Assembly (NCBI RefSeq): GCF_016741815.1 | Contig: NZ_JAERRJ010000012.1 | Span: 186,001 to 250,000 of the forward strand | Source of the DNA: Nocardia acididurans | GTDB lineage: Bacteria; Actinomycetota; Actinomycetes; Mycobacteriales; Mycobacteriaceae | Length of the DNA stretch: 64,000 nt | Reading direction: 5' to 3' | In this document: one piece after another, positions 8,734 to 17,280 of the stretch | Layout of the letters: each line of letters starts with the position of its first letter | Position numbering within the stretch: position 1 is the first letter of the stretch | Made by a program: the position numbers and the translations under genes | The notes under the pieces: model-generated | The model's input: only the letters and a program-made list of their open reading frames with translations | Told to the model about the DNA's origin: nothing | The model's database searches: none

Positions 8734-10220
8734 CGGGACCTCCGAGCCGGAATATGGGATACCAGCCGATGGCCGTAGAACCAGCCACCGATGAGCAGGA
8801 AGAACAGCAGGACGGTCGCGGTGGTGGTGGCCCCGCCGACCCGGCTCACCAGCACGATGTCCAGCGGCGCCGCGAGCGTGCGCCCGCAGGCCGCGGTCAC
8901 CTGGTGGTGTCCGATCGCGGTGTCCCCGGTGGCGAGCCGCGCGTCGAATCCGCCATCGGCGCGGGCCGTGGTGTTCCCCACCGTGGTGCCGCCGATCGAG
9001 ATCTGCACCGCCGCATGGGGATCGCAGCCGGTGCCGCTCGCGGTGACCGCGCCGCCGGGTGCGGTCGCGACCGGATCCAACTGCAATCCTGCGCCGCTGA
9101 CGGGCGTGCCGCCGGTATTCGGCTGCGGTGTGGTGACATTCGGCCGCGGCGTGTCGGGCACGGTCGTATCCGGTGCCTGCGGCGTATCGGGCTGCGGATT
9201 CGGTTGCGGCTGACCGGGATTCGGCTGCGGGTCGGGTTGCGGGTTGGGCTGCGGATTCCCACCCTGATTACCACCGGGATTCCCGGTATCCGGATTCCCG
9301 CCACCTGGGTTCCCCGTGCCGGGGCAGTTCCCGTCGGCCGGTTCGGGACTGCCGTCCGGGCACTTCTCCGTCTCCGGCGTCGCGCACTTCCCGTCCGACG
9401 GCATCGCACTGCCGTCCGGGCACTTACATGTACTCCCGCTCGGCACAGTGCTGCCGTCGGGACACGTCACGTCCTCGGCGCATGTGCCGTTCGAGGGCAT
9501 CGCGCTGCCATCGGGACATTTGCATGTGCTCCCGCTCGGCACCGTGGTTCCGTCCGGGCACCGTACGTCCGGCTTGGTGCACTTGCCGTCCGAGGGCATC
9601 GTGCTGCCGTCCGGGCATCGACAGGTGCTTCCGCTGGGCACCGTGGTCCCGTCCGGGCAGTACACGGGCTCCGGCCTGGAGCAGTTACCGTCGGACGGCA
9701 TGGCACTGCCGTCCGGGCACCAGCAGCCGTCGCTGGTCTTCACGCTGCCGTCGGGGCAGTATTCGATCACCTTGCACACGCCGCTCGGCGGCATCACGGT
9801 GCCGTCGTCGCAATATTTCACCGGGTCCGGGCATACGCCGCTCGGTGGTACGAGAGTGCCGTCGTCGCAGTAGAACTCGCAGGATGCTCCGCATCCGGTG
9901 GTGCCGGGCTGCTGGGTGCCGCCGTCCTGGGTGCCGCCGTCGCCCGGAACCTGTTGGGAGGTGATCACTTCCTGCGTGTAGACCGATCCCGGCGGCTCGA
10001 CGGGAGCGGCGGGTGCGGTGGTAATCACCGGCGGCGCAGTGGTTTCCGGTGCGGCGGCTCCGATTCCGGTGGGCACCGTGAGGGTGAGCACGACCGCCAG
10101 CGCGGCGACCGATGCCAGGAAGGCACCGACCGCGCGGCACGAATATCTAAGGCCGCGTAGTAGTTTCGCATGCCGGTCATGCACGCCGGCACGCCGACTT
10201 TTCTGTGCACGTGTCATCAT
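8730..10220 (-). CDS. Surface protein with Cys-rich CPDG repeats, C-terminally anchored
   Basis: A predicted exported protein of about 496 residues. An N-terminal hydrophobic stretch (AFLASVAALAVVLTLTV) serves as signal. The middle holds about a dozen short units of the type CPDGS-x-MPS-x-G-x-C or CPDGTTVPSGSTC, each with a pair of cysteines, then a Pro/Asn/Gln/Gly-rich spacer, a small beta domain and a C-terminal hydrophobic anchor followed by HIPARRSR. GAGGT lies 8 bases before the paired ATGs at 10220/10217; an in-frame ATG at 10274 is also possible. First gene of the operon running into the membrane protein, kinase and redox fusion. The cysteine spacing suggests stacked disulphide knots, either as a stalk or as a redox-sensing surface. 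No homologue is recognised. Confidence 0.75.
   Translation of the reverse strand: MMTRAQKSRRAGVHDRHAKLLRGLRYSCRAVGAFLASVAALAVVLTLTVPTGIGAAAPETTAPPVITTAPAAPVEPPGSVYTQEVITSQQVPGDGGTQDGGTQQPGTTGCGASCEFYCDDGTLVPPSGVCPDPVKYCDDGTVMPPSGVCKVIEYCPDGSVKTSDGCWCPDGSAMPSDGNCSRPEPVYCPDGTTVPSGSTCRCPDGSTMPSDGKCTKPDVRCPDGTTVPSGSTCKCPDGSAMPSNGTCAEDVTCPDGSTVPSGSTCKCPDGSAMPSDGKCATPETEKCPDGSPEPADGNCPGTGNPGGGNPDTGNPGGNQGGNPQPNPQPDPQPNPGQPQPNPQPDTPQAPDTTVPDTPRPNVTTPQPNTGGTPVSGAGLQLDPVATAPGGAVTASGTGCDPHAAVQISIGGTTVGNTTARADGGFDARLATGDTAIGHHQVTAACGRTLAAPLDIVLVSRVGGATTTATVLLFFLLIGGWFYGHRLVSHIPARRSR
9309..9893 (-). repeat. Degenerate repeats encoding CPDG...PSxGxC units
   Basis: Roughly a dozen degenerate tandem units, usually alternating a TVPSGSTC half and a SAMPSDGKC half. 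They are in frame within the surface protein and differ at many synonymous sites, so they are old rather than recently expanded. Confidence 0.8.
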
Positions 10221-10516
10221 CCGGCGTGACCTCGCTCGCTCGATGGTAAGTCCCGAGTCCCCCGACGCGGACATTTCTCACCCAGGCGTTACACAGTTGG
10301 ACGGTATCGACGGTGGATTCCGTTGACATGGGTAGCGGGCCACTCGAGTGGCCCGCTCTGTTATCGCGTCGCGTCGGCGACACGTTCATGGGCTCCGAGC
10401 CCCCGATCCCGGGGGCGCGCCCGCCATGCCCCGATCCGGCCCCCGATCCGGAGACCCGTTCGCGAGGCATACGATCCAGAGGACCGGCCCAGACACCCGC
10501 CACTCCGGAGAGGACA
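10221..10516. other. Divergent intergenic region and structured leader
   Basis: About 300 bases between the Cys-rich surface protein gene (minus) and the molybdopterin oxidoreductase gene (plus). It contains a perfect 24-base palindrome (10334-10357) followed by TCTGTT, and a second G/C hairpin near 10409-10430. No small ORF with a convincing ribosome binding site was seen. Confidence 0.5.
10334..10357 (+). terminator. Perfect 24-nt palindrome, terminator/attenuator-like
   Basis: Arms AGCGGGCCACTC and GAGTGGCCCGCT form a continuous 12-bp inverted repeat followed by TCTGTT. There is no plus-strand gene just upstream that needs terminating. If the fdhF-like promoter lies upstream, this hairpin sits in the leader and may act as an attenuator or end a short RNA; it could also be a protein-binding palindrome. 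Confidence 0.45.
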
Positions 10517-12826
10517 ATGGTCCCCATGCATCGTGCGGCGCCGAAGGATGATTTCGACGAGTCAGCGCTCTCCGTCACCGAGCCGAAAACACAGGCGGCG
10601 GGGGTCGAAGCGGTCACCGTGGCCTTGGAGCGCGCGGTCGAGGAGATGGGTGTGGTGCGCACCGCCCGCACCCTCGCCCGGGTGAATCAACGGCACGGCT
10701 TCGACTGCCCCGGCTGTGCCTGGCCCGAGCCGACCGGCACCCGCCGCCCGGCCGAATTCTGTGAGAACGGCGCGAAGGCCGTGGCCGAGGAGGCCACGCT
10801 GCGCACGGTCACTCCCGAGTTCTTCGCCGCACACTCGATCGAGGAGCTGAACGAGAAGTCCGGCTACTGGCTCGGTCAACAGGGCCGTCTCACGCACCCG
10901 ATGGTGTTGCGCCCCGGCGATACTCACTACTCCCCCATCGAATGGGATGCGGCGTACGCCCTCATCGCCGATCACCTGCGCGGCCTGAGCTCCCCGCACG
11001 AGGCGGTGTTCTACACCTCCGGCCGCACCGCCAACGAGACGGCGTTCCTCTACCAACTGCTGGTCCGCAGCTTCGGCACCAACAATCTGCCGGACTGTTC
11101 CAACATGTGCCACGAGTCCTCCGGCGCCGCACTGACCTCCTCGATCGGCATCGGCAAGGGTTCGGTGACCATCGACGATTTCAAGCGGGCCGATCTGATC
11201 ATCGTGGCCGGGCAGAATCCGGGCACCAATCACCCGCGCATGCTGTCCGCGTTGGGCGAGGCGAAGCAGCACGGCGCCAAGGTGATCGCGGTCAATCCGC
11301 TGCCGGAGACCGGGCTGCTCAATTTCAAGGATCCGCAGACGGTGAAGGGTTTCACCGGCGGCATCAGTATTGCCGACGATTTCCTGCAGATCCGCCTCGG
11401 CGGCGATATGGCCCTGTTCCAGGGCCTGGGCAAACTGCTGTTCGAGGCCGAGGACCGCGCGCCCGGCACGGTGGTGGACCGCGCCTTCGTGGACGCGCAC
11501 ACCGCGGGTTTCGCCGAATACGAGAAGCAGATGCGCGCCGTGGATCTGGGCGTGGTGGAGCAGGCCACCGGCCTCACCCGCGCGGATCTGGACCGCACGG
11601 CCGCGCTGCTGGCCGAGTCCAAGGCCGTGATCATCTGCTGGGCAATGGGTTTGACCCAGCAGGTGCACGGTGTCGCCACCATCGAGGAGGCCACCAACCT
11701 GCTGTTGCTGCGCGGCATGATCGGCAAGCCGGGCGCTGGGGTGTGTCCGGTGCGCGGACATTCGAATGTGCAGGGCGACCGCACCATGGGCATCTGGGAG
11801 AAGATGCCCGAGCCTTTCCTCGCGGCGCTGGACAGCCGCTTCGGCATCTCCAGCCCGCGGGAACACGGCTGGGACACGGTGGATTCCATTCGCGCCATGC
11901 GGGACGGCCGGGGCCGGGTGTTCTTCGGGATGGGCGGTAATTTCGTCTCCGCCACCCCCGACACCGAGGTGACCGAGGCGGCGCTGCGCAACTGCGATCT
12001 GACCGTGCAGGTTTCGACCAAGCTGAACCGCAGTCATGTGGTGCACGGTCGCACCGCGCTCATCCTGCCGACGCTGGGCCGCACCGACGAGGATCTGCAG
12101 GCCGGTGCGCGCCAACAGGTTTCGGTCGAGGATTCGATGTCGATGGTGCACCTGTCCACCGGCCGCCTGAAGCCGGTGAGCGCGCATCTGCGCAGTGAGG
12201 TGGCCATCGTCTGCGAGCTGGCCCAGGCCCTGTTCGGCCCCGGGCATTCGGTGCCGTGGGCCGAGTTCCAGCGCGACTACGACCGGATCCGGGACGCCAT
12301 CGCGAATGTCGTCCCCGGCTGCGCCGACTACAACGCGAAGGTCCGGCAGCGCAACGGCTTCCAGTTGCCGCATCCGCCGCGTGACTCGCGTGAGTTCCGG
12401 ACCACCACGGGCAAGGCCAATTTCGGCGTCAACGATCTGCGCTGGCTGCCGGTGCCCGAGGGCCGTCTCATCCTGCAGACGCTGCGCAGTCACGACCAGT
12501 ACAACACCACCATCTACGGCCTGGACGACCGTTACCGCGGTATCCACAACGGCCGCCGCGTGGTCCTGGTGCACCCCGACGACATCGCCGCGCTCGGTTT
12601 CGCCGAAGATGATCTGGTGGATCTGATCTCGGAGTGGACCGACGGCGTCGAACGCCGGGTGGAGGCCTTCCGCGTGGTCGGCTATTCCACCCCGCGCGGC
12701 AATGCCGCCGCCTACTACCCGGAAACCAACCCCCTGGTTCCGTTGGATCACGTAGCCGAACGCTCGAACACCCCCGTCTCGAAGGCCGTCACCATCCGCC
12801 TGGAACGGCACGTGCACCGCCGATGA
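10517..12826 (+). CDS. FdhF/YdeP-family molybdopterin oxidoreductase
   Basis: A 769-residue molybdopterin-bis(MGD) oxidoreductase of the FdhF/YdeP type. The N-terminal CPGCAWPEP motif (C64, C67) is characteristic; NMCHESSGA, the molybdopterin-binding core and a C-terminal dinucleotide-binding domain follow. The ATG at 10517 has GGAGAGGA immediately before it; longer in-frame extensions have Pro/Arg-rich, non-conserved-looking sequence. It overlaps fdhD by ATGA. Members are annotated as putative formate dehydrogenases or acid-resistance oxidoreductases; the substrate is not proven. In this window formate could come from the pflBA genes 19 kb away. Confidence 0.9.
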   Translation: MVPMHRAAPKDDFDESALSVTEPKTQAAGVEAVTVALERAVEEMGVVRTARTLARVNQRHGFDCPGCAWPEPTGTRRPAEFCENGAKAVAEEATLRTVTPEFFAAHSIEELNEKSGYWLGQQGRLTHPMVLRPGDTHYSPIEWDAAYALIADHLRGLSSPHEAVFYTSGRTANETAFLYQLLVRSFGTNNLPDCSNMCHESSGAALTSSIGIGKGSVTIDDFKRADLIIVAGQNPGTNHPRMLSALGEAKQHGAKVIAVNPLPETGLLNFKDPQTVKGFTGGISIADDFLQIRLGGDMALFQGLGKLLFEAEDRAPGTVVDRAFVDAHTAGFAEYEKQMRAVDLGVVEQATGLTRADLDRTAALLAESKAVIICWAMGLTQQVHGVATIEEATNLLLLRGMIGKPGAGVCPVRGHSNVQGDRTMGIWEKMPEPFLAALDSRFGISSPREHGWDTVDSIRAMRDGRGRVFFGMGGNFVSATPDTEVTEAALRNCDLTVQVSTKLNRSHVVHGRTALILPTLGRTDEDLQAGARQQVSVEDSMSMVHLSTGRLKPVSAHLRSEVAIVCELAQALFGPGHSVPWAEFQRDYDRIRDAIANVVPGCADYNAKVRQRNGFQLPHPPRDSREFRTTTGKANFGVNDLRWLPVPEGRLILQTLRSHDQYNTTIYGLDDRYRGIHNGRRVVLVHPDDIAALGFAEDDLVDLISEWTDGVERRVEAFRVVGYSTPRGNAAAYYPETNPLVPLDHVAERSNTPVSKAVTIRLERHVHRR

Positions 12827-13668
12827 GCCGAGTCACCGCCCGCCGCCGGACGCTGCGCATCTCCCCCGCCGGAGTCGTGCAGCGCCCGGACACCCTCGTG
12901 GTCGAGGAACCTCTGGAGATCCGCACCGGCGGCCAGTCCCTCACTGTCACCATGCGCACCCCCGGCGCCGATATCGACCTCATCCACGGCTTCCTGTTCA
13001 CCGAGGGCATCATCACCTCCGCCGAGGACATCGTGACGGCCCGCTACTGCGCGGGCACCGACGAGAACGGCCAGAACACCTACAACGTCCTCGACGTCCA
13101 ACTCCGCGCTCCGGTCCCCGTCCAACCCCGCAGCTTCCTCACCAACAGCGCCTGCGGCCTGTGCGGCAAGACCGCCCTCGACGAGGTCCGCATCCGGACC
13201 AACCACCCCATCCCCGCCGCGGGCCCGGACCTCGACCCCCGGATCCTGGCCGCCCTCCCCGGCGAACTCCGTTCCCGCCAATCGGTTTTCGACGCCACCG
13301 GCGGCCTGCACGCGGCGGGGCTGTTCACCCCCGACGGCGAAGCCCTGGCCGTCCGCGAGGACGTGGGCCGCCACAACGCCGTCGACAAACTCCTCGGCTG
13401 GGCCCTGCGCGAGCACCGCATCCCCGCCCACGACCTCATCCTGATGGTCTCCGGCCGCGCCTCCTTCGAACTGGTCCAGAAGGCCGTCATGGCCGGCATC
13501 CCCGCCCTCGGCGCGGTCTCGGCCCCCAGTTCCCTGGCCGTCGACCTGGCCGTCGAATCCGGCATGACCCTCATCGGTTTCCTGCGCGGCGAGTCCATGA
13601 ACGTCTACTCCGGCTTCGACCGTGTGCGTCTCGAAGCCGCCGACCGCTCAGCGAGCCATCCCCTGTAA
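12823..13668 (+). CDS. fdhD: Formate dehydrogenase accessory sulfurtransferase FdhD
   Basis: A 281-residue FdhD that carries sulfur from a cysteine desulfurase to the Mo-bisMGD cofactor, a step formate dehydrogenases need for activity. The catalytic CGLCG motif (C111, C114) is intact, as are DLIHGFLFTEG and the GRASFELVQK region. Its ATG overlaps the stop of the preceding oxidoreductase (ATGA), so the enzyme and its maturation factor are co-translated. Length and domain layout are normal for the family. Confidence 0.96.
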   Translation: MSRVTARRRTLRISPAGVVQRPDTLVVEEPLEIRTGGQSLTVTMRTPGADIDLIHGFLFTEGIITSAEDIVTARYCAGTDENGQNTYNVLDVQLRAPVPVQPRSFLTNSACGLCGKTALDEVRIRTNHPIPAAGPDLDPRILAALPGELRSRQSVFDATGGLHAAGLFTPDGEALAVREDVGRHNAVDKLLGWALREHRIPAHDLILMVSGRASFELVQKAVMAGIPALGAVSAPSSLAVDLAVESGMTLIGFLRGESMNVYSGFDRVRLEAADRSASHPL

Positions 13669-13730
13669 ACCGGACACTTCGGACTGCTACGCTCCGCCTG
13701 AAACACGTTTCATTTTCTTGGGAGTATTTC

Positions 13731-14105
13731 ATGGCAGCGCAGCCCCGCGATGTGGTCGAACAGTATGTGAAGTTGGTGGCCACCGGGCCTACCGAGGAGA
13801 TCGTGCAGCTGTACGCCGAGGACGCCGTGGTGGAGGATCCGATCGGGAGTGAGCCGCGGCGGGGGCACGAGAAGATCCGGGAGCTGTACGCGGCGCTCGA
13901 GGCCATGGAGCGGGAGACCGAGCTGCATACGGTGAAGGTGGCGGGGAATCACGCGGCGGTGTCGTTCACCATGGTCGGCACGTTCAGCGGGCAGCGGATG
14001 ACGCTGGACCCGATCGATGTCATGGAGTTCGACGACGAGGGAAAGATCATCAGCATGCGGGCCTACTGGGGGCCGGAGAACCTGAAGATGGAACCCATCC
14101 AGTAG
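13731..14105 (+). CDS. SnoaL/NTF2-like steroid delta-isomerase family protein
   Basis: A 124-residue single NTF2-fold domain of the ketosteroid-isomerase/SnoaL-like group. The start is DVVEQYVKLVATGPTEEIV, followed by YAEDAVVEDPIG and a C-terminal GKIISMRAYWGPENL, the usual cone-shaped fold signature. GGGAG lies 6 bases before the ATG. It stands alone between fdhD and a small membrane protein. Steroid double-bond isomerisation is a common assignment for actinobacterial members, but no other steroid gene is adjacent. Confidence 0.8.
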   Translation: MAAQPRDVVEQYVKLVATGPTEEIVQLYAEDAVVEDPIGSEPRRGHEKIRELYAALEAMERETELHTVKVAGNHAAVSFTMVGTFSGQRMTLDPIDVMEFDDEGKIISMRAYWGPENLKMEPIQ

Positions 14106-14175
14106 CGGTGCTTGTTACCTCCCGTCCGCCGAATTACGGTGATTGCGAACCGATTCGGGATGGACGGGAGGAACC

Positions 14176-14718
14176 GTGCGAATCTCGTTGCGCGGCACCG
14201 GTGACGGTGTGCAGGTGCGGATGCGGCTGGAGGTCAATCGCCGCCGCTGGCTCACCCTGCTGATCATCCTGGGGGTCTTGACCTTTCAGGCGTTCTTCGT
14301 CGGATTGTGGGCGACCTTCGCGCCGGAGTCCTGGTACAACAGCTTCCCGGGGCTCGGCATGCGCTGGGTGCGCGGCGACGGACCGTACAACCATCATCTC
14401 GCCGCCGACGTGGGGGCGTTCTTCCTGGCGCTGGGCGCGATCACGGCCGTCGCGCTCTGGTATCGCGACAGTGTCCTGGCCCGCGCCGCCGGTCTCGGCT
14501 GGCTCGTTTTCGGCGTCCCGCATTTCATCTACCACCTGCTGCACCCCGCCGACGGGGTCACCGGCTTCGGTCTGGTGCTCAATGTGCTGGCGACCCTGGC
14601 CATCCCGCTGCTCGGCCTGGCCTGCATTCTGGTCGCCCCGCGGGAGCGCTACCCGGTTCCGGAACCGGCCCCGCTGCACGTCAAATTTCCGCGCCGCAGA
14701 CCGCCCGCAAGCCGATGA
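14176..14718 (+). CDS. Small four-helix membrane protein
   Basis: About 180 residues with four hydrophobic segments (about 27-47, 75-93, 98-120 and 128-155) and a basic C terminus (KFPRRRPPASR). The GTG at 14176 is chosen because GGGAGGA lies 3 bases upstream; a TTG at 14143 and an ATG at 14221 are the alternatives. It resembles uncharacterised actinobacterial integral membrane proteins; no function can be assigned. Confidence 0.7.
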   Translation: MRISLRGTGDGVQVRMRLEVNRRRWLTLLIILGVLTFQAFFVGLWATFAPESWYNSFPGLGMRWVRGDGPYNHHLAADVGAFFLALGAITAVALWYRDSVLARAAGLGWLVFGVPHFIYHLLHPADGVTGFGLVLNVLATLAIPLLGLACILVAPRERYPVPEPAPLHVKFPRRRPPASR

Positions 14719-14998
14719 ATTCCGTGGCGCCGCACCGTCGTAACAGGTGTAGCACCCAGGCCGATTTCGGATTATCGGAGTAAAGGTTCAACGGCGAACC
14801 ACGGGGGATCACCGGCGATCCCCGGGCAGGGCGCGATCGGTATCCACCGGTCGTCACCGACTCCGCGGTAGTTCGCACAGCGGCAGTTCGACTCAGCGAG
14901 GAGTCCGTGACGCAGCACACACCTCCGCACCCGTCACGGGTGGCGGCGGTATCTCGTCCAAGGGGTGAGACATACCGCTCGGATCGGAGGAATCCGCC

Positions 14999-15571
14999 AT
15001 GGTCGCCACCCGCATTCCCGCTGTGAACCCCAAGCAGGCCGGCCTGCTCACCCGCCTCACCTACTGGTACGCCAGACGCCGCTTCGGCGAGGTTCCCGAA
15101 CCGTTCGCGGTGCTGGCCAACAGCCCGAAGCTCATGATGGCGGCGGGCGTGCACGAGTCCCTGGTGGAACGGGCCTCGAACGTCCTGCCCGCCAATATCC
15201 GCGAAATCGCGGTCTACCGCGTGGCCCGCACCGTCGGCTGCTCCTGGTGCGTCGATTTCGGCACCATGCTCATGCGCCTGGACGACCTGAACATCGACAA
15301 GCTGAAGTTCATCGACGACTACGCCACCTCGCCGCACTACGACGAGGACGAACGAGCCGCCATCGCCTACGCAGACGCCGTCACCGCCACGCCACCCACC
15401 GTCACCGACGAGCAGGTCACCGACCTGAAGAAACGCTTCGGCACCCAGGGCGTCATGGAACTCACCTACCAGGTAGCTCTCGAAAACTCCCGAGCCCGCA
15501 GCTACGCCGCACTGGGCATCACCGACCAGGGCTTCAGCCAGGGCGACGCCTGCCGCGTCCCCTGGGCCTGA
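14999..15571 (+). CDS. Carboxymuconolactone decarboxylase/AhpD-family protein
   Basis: A 190-residue all-helical protein of the CMD/AhpD-like superfamily. The redox pair CSWC (C81, C84) sits in the usual place after REIAVYRVARTVG, so peroxidase-like or disulfide reductase activity is plausible. The histidine normally found four residues after the second cysteine in AhpD is glycine here (CVDFGT). GGAGGA is 7 bases before the ATG. It is followed by a strong hairpin terminator and converges on clpX. Confidence 0.88.
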   Translation: MVATRIPAVNPKQAGLLTRLTYWYARRRFGEVPEPFAVLANSPKLMMAAGVHESLVERASNVLPANIREIAVYRVARTVGCSWCVDFGTMLMRLDDLNIDKLKFIDDYATSPHYDEDERAAIAYADAVTATPPTVTDEQVTDLKKRFGTQGVMELTYQVALENSRARSYAALGITDQGFSQGDACRVPWA

Positions 15572-15580
15572 CCCGAAAAG

Positions 15581-15618
15581 AGAAGCGGCCCCGCGAGTTT
15601 CCTCGCGGGGCCGCTTCT
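15581..15618. terminator. Strong bidirectional hairpin terminator
   Basis: A perfect 17-bp stem (AGAAGCGGCCCCGCGAG with its complement) with a TTTC loop, followed by TTCGTTCTT. It lies between the convergent AhpD-like gene and clpX and can serve both. Confidence 0.85.
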
Positions 15619-15628
15619 TTCGTTCTTG

Positions 15629-15672
15629 GGGGTTCGGGGGCGAAGCCCCCGAGAGCCCACCCGAGAGTGGGG
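15629..15672. repeat. Dispersed GC-rich hairpin repeat, copy 1
   Basis: GGGGTTCGGGGGC, a GAA loop and GCCCCCGAGAG, followed by CCCGAGAGT. The same arrangement occurs near 63931-63974. It looks like a dispersed intergenic repeat of the kind common in Nocardia-type genomes. Confidence 0.65.
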
Positions 15673-15677
15673 CCGAG

Positions 15678-16961
15678 CTACGCCGACTTCTCGCGGCGCT
15701 CCGGGCCGGACTGACGCTTGCGGGGGACGATCGTCGGGAGGACGTTGTCGTTCACCGTGTCGGCGTTGACGACCACCTTGGCGACGTCGTCGCGGGAGGG
15801 GATGTCGTACATGACCGGGAGGAGCACCTCCTCCATGATCGCGCGCAGGCCGCGGGCGCCGGTGCCGCGCAGGATCGCCTGATCCGCAACGGCTTCCAGC
15901 GCGTCCTGGGTGAATTCCAGGTCGACGCCGTCCATTTCGAAGAGGCGCACGTACTGCTTGACGAGCGCGTTCTTCGGCTCGGCCAGGATGCGGACGAGGG
16001 ATTCCTTGTCCAGGTTGGTGACCGAGGCGACGATCGGCAGACGGCCGATGAACTCGGGGATCAGACCGAACTTGATCAGATCCTCGGGCATGACGTCGGC
16101 GAAGTGGTCCATGGTGTCGACCTCGGTCTTGGAGCGGACCTCCGCGCCGAAACCGATGCCGCGCTTGCCGACTCGATCCTGGACGATCTTCTCCAGACCC
16201 GCGAACGCACCGGCCACGATGAACAGCACGTTCGTCGTGTCGATCTGGATGAACTCCTGATGCGGGTGCTTGCGGCCGCCCTGCGGGGGCACCGAGGCCT
16301 GCGTGCCCTCGAGGATCTTCAGCAGCGCCTGCTGCACGCCCTCACCGGAGACGTCGCGGGTGATGGACGGGTTTTCCGACTTGCGGGCGATCTTGTCGAC
16401 CTCGTCGATGTAGATGATGCCCGTCTCGGCGCGCTTCACGTCGTAGTCGGCGGCCTGGATCAGCTTGAGCAGGATGTTCTCGACATCCTCACCGACGTAG
16501 CCGGCTTCGGTGAGCGCGGTGGCGTCGGCGATGGCGAACGGGACGTTGAGCATCTTGGCCAGCGTCTGCGCCAGGTAGGTCTTGCCACAGCCGGTGGGGC
16601 CCAGCATGAGGATGTTGGACTTCATCAACTCGACCGCTTCACCGCGGGAGTCGCGGCCCTTGTCCCCGGCCTGAATGCGCTTGTAGTGGTTGTACACCGC
16701 CACCGCGAGGGTGCGCTTGGCCGGATCCTGGCCGATCACGTACTGCTCGAGGAAGTCACGGATCTCCGCGGGCTTCGGCAGCTCGTCCAGCTTGACCTCA
16801 CTGGACTCGGCGAGCTCCTCCTCGATGATTTCGTTGCACAGATCGATGCACTCGTCGCAGATGTACACCCCTGGTCCCGCAATGAGTTTCTTGACCTGCT
16901 TCTGGCTCTTTCCGCAGAAAGAGCACTTGAGCAGATCGCCGCCATCACCGATGCGCGCCAT
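15678..16961 (-). CDS. clpX: ATP-dependent Clp protease ATP-binding subunit ClpX
   Basis: A 427-residue unfoldase that recognises substrates and feeds them to ClpP1/ClpP2. Four zinc-binding cysteines (C13, C16, C35, C38) are at the N terminus, Walker A GPTGCGKT at 121-128, pore loop GYVGEDVE, Walker B IIYIDEVDK and the arginine-rich sensor region are all present. The start is set at MARIGDGGDLLK (ATG at 16961), giving the normal family length. It is separated from clpP2 by about 320 bases, so it probably has its own promoter in addition to any read-through. Confidence 0.98.
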   Translation of the reverse strand: MARIGDGGDLLKCSFCGKSQKQVKKLIAGPGVYICDECIDLCNEIIEEELAESSEVKLDELPKPAEIRDFLEQYVIGQDPAKRTLAVAVYNHYKRIQAGDKGRDSRGEAVELMKSNILMLGPTGCGKTYLAQTLAKMLNVPFAIADATALTEAGYVGEDVENILLKLIQAADYDVKRAETGIIYIDEVDKIARKSENPSITRDVSGEGVQQALLKILEGTQASVPPQGGRKHPHQEFIQIDTTNVLFIVAGAFAGLEKIVQDRVGKRGIGFGAEVRSKTEVDTMDHFADVMPEDLIKFGLIPEFIGRLPIVASVTNLDKESLVRILAEPKNALVKQYVRLFEMDGVDLEFTQDALEAVADQAILRGTGARGLRAIMEEVLLPVMYDIPSRDDVAKVVVNADTVNDNVLPTIVPRKRQSGPERREKSA

Positions 16962-17280
16962 CTCTTGGGTCCCTACTTCCTTGTCCGCGTGCAACCGTCT
17001 GTCCTGGCTGCCGGCGAGCTGCCACCTATAAAGCGTATGCCGTCTCCCCGTGGCTGTAACTCCCACAATCGGGATCAGGCGACTCGGCTTTGTCTAACGA
17101 GAGGAGAGCCGTCAACCACGAGCAAAGGTCCCTAGAGTGACCGTACCCGCTGAGCGCGACCGAGGTCGACAACTTGGGCACGTTTCTCGGCGAACATGTG
17201 CGTGGACTCACCCCTGCCCGGGTGTGCGGGACCGGAACCAATCCCGCCACCCGGTACATCTCCTACGCGCCGGGAAGCGT
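16962..17280 (-). promoter_or_regulatory. Intergenic region upstream of clpX
   Basis: About 320 bases without a gene. On the minus strand a TATAGG hexamer (17030-17025) is a possible -10 element about 64 bases upstream of the clpX ATG. An exact ClgR box was not seen here. Confidence 0.4.

Noticed and set aside
9309..9893. Repeats considered as CRISPR
   Set aside because: The units are coding, in frame and contiguous, without unique spacers.
10240..10270. GTCCC pair upstream of the oxidoreductase gene as a DosR box
   Set aside because: The GTCCC motifs are direct repeats; the opposite arm does not match GGGAC at the right spacing.
10562..12817. 751-codon frame antisense to the molybdopterin oxidoreductase
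   Set aside because: His/Arg/Gly-rich low-complexity translation without a ribosome binding site; a composition artefact.
17185..17195. GCGAAC in the region upstream of clpX as a ClgR box
   Set aside because: The second half GCG is not at the required 5-base spacing.
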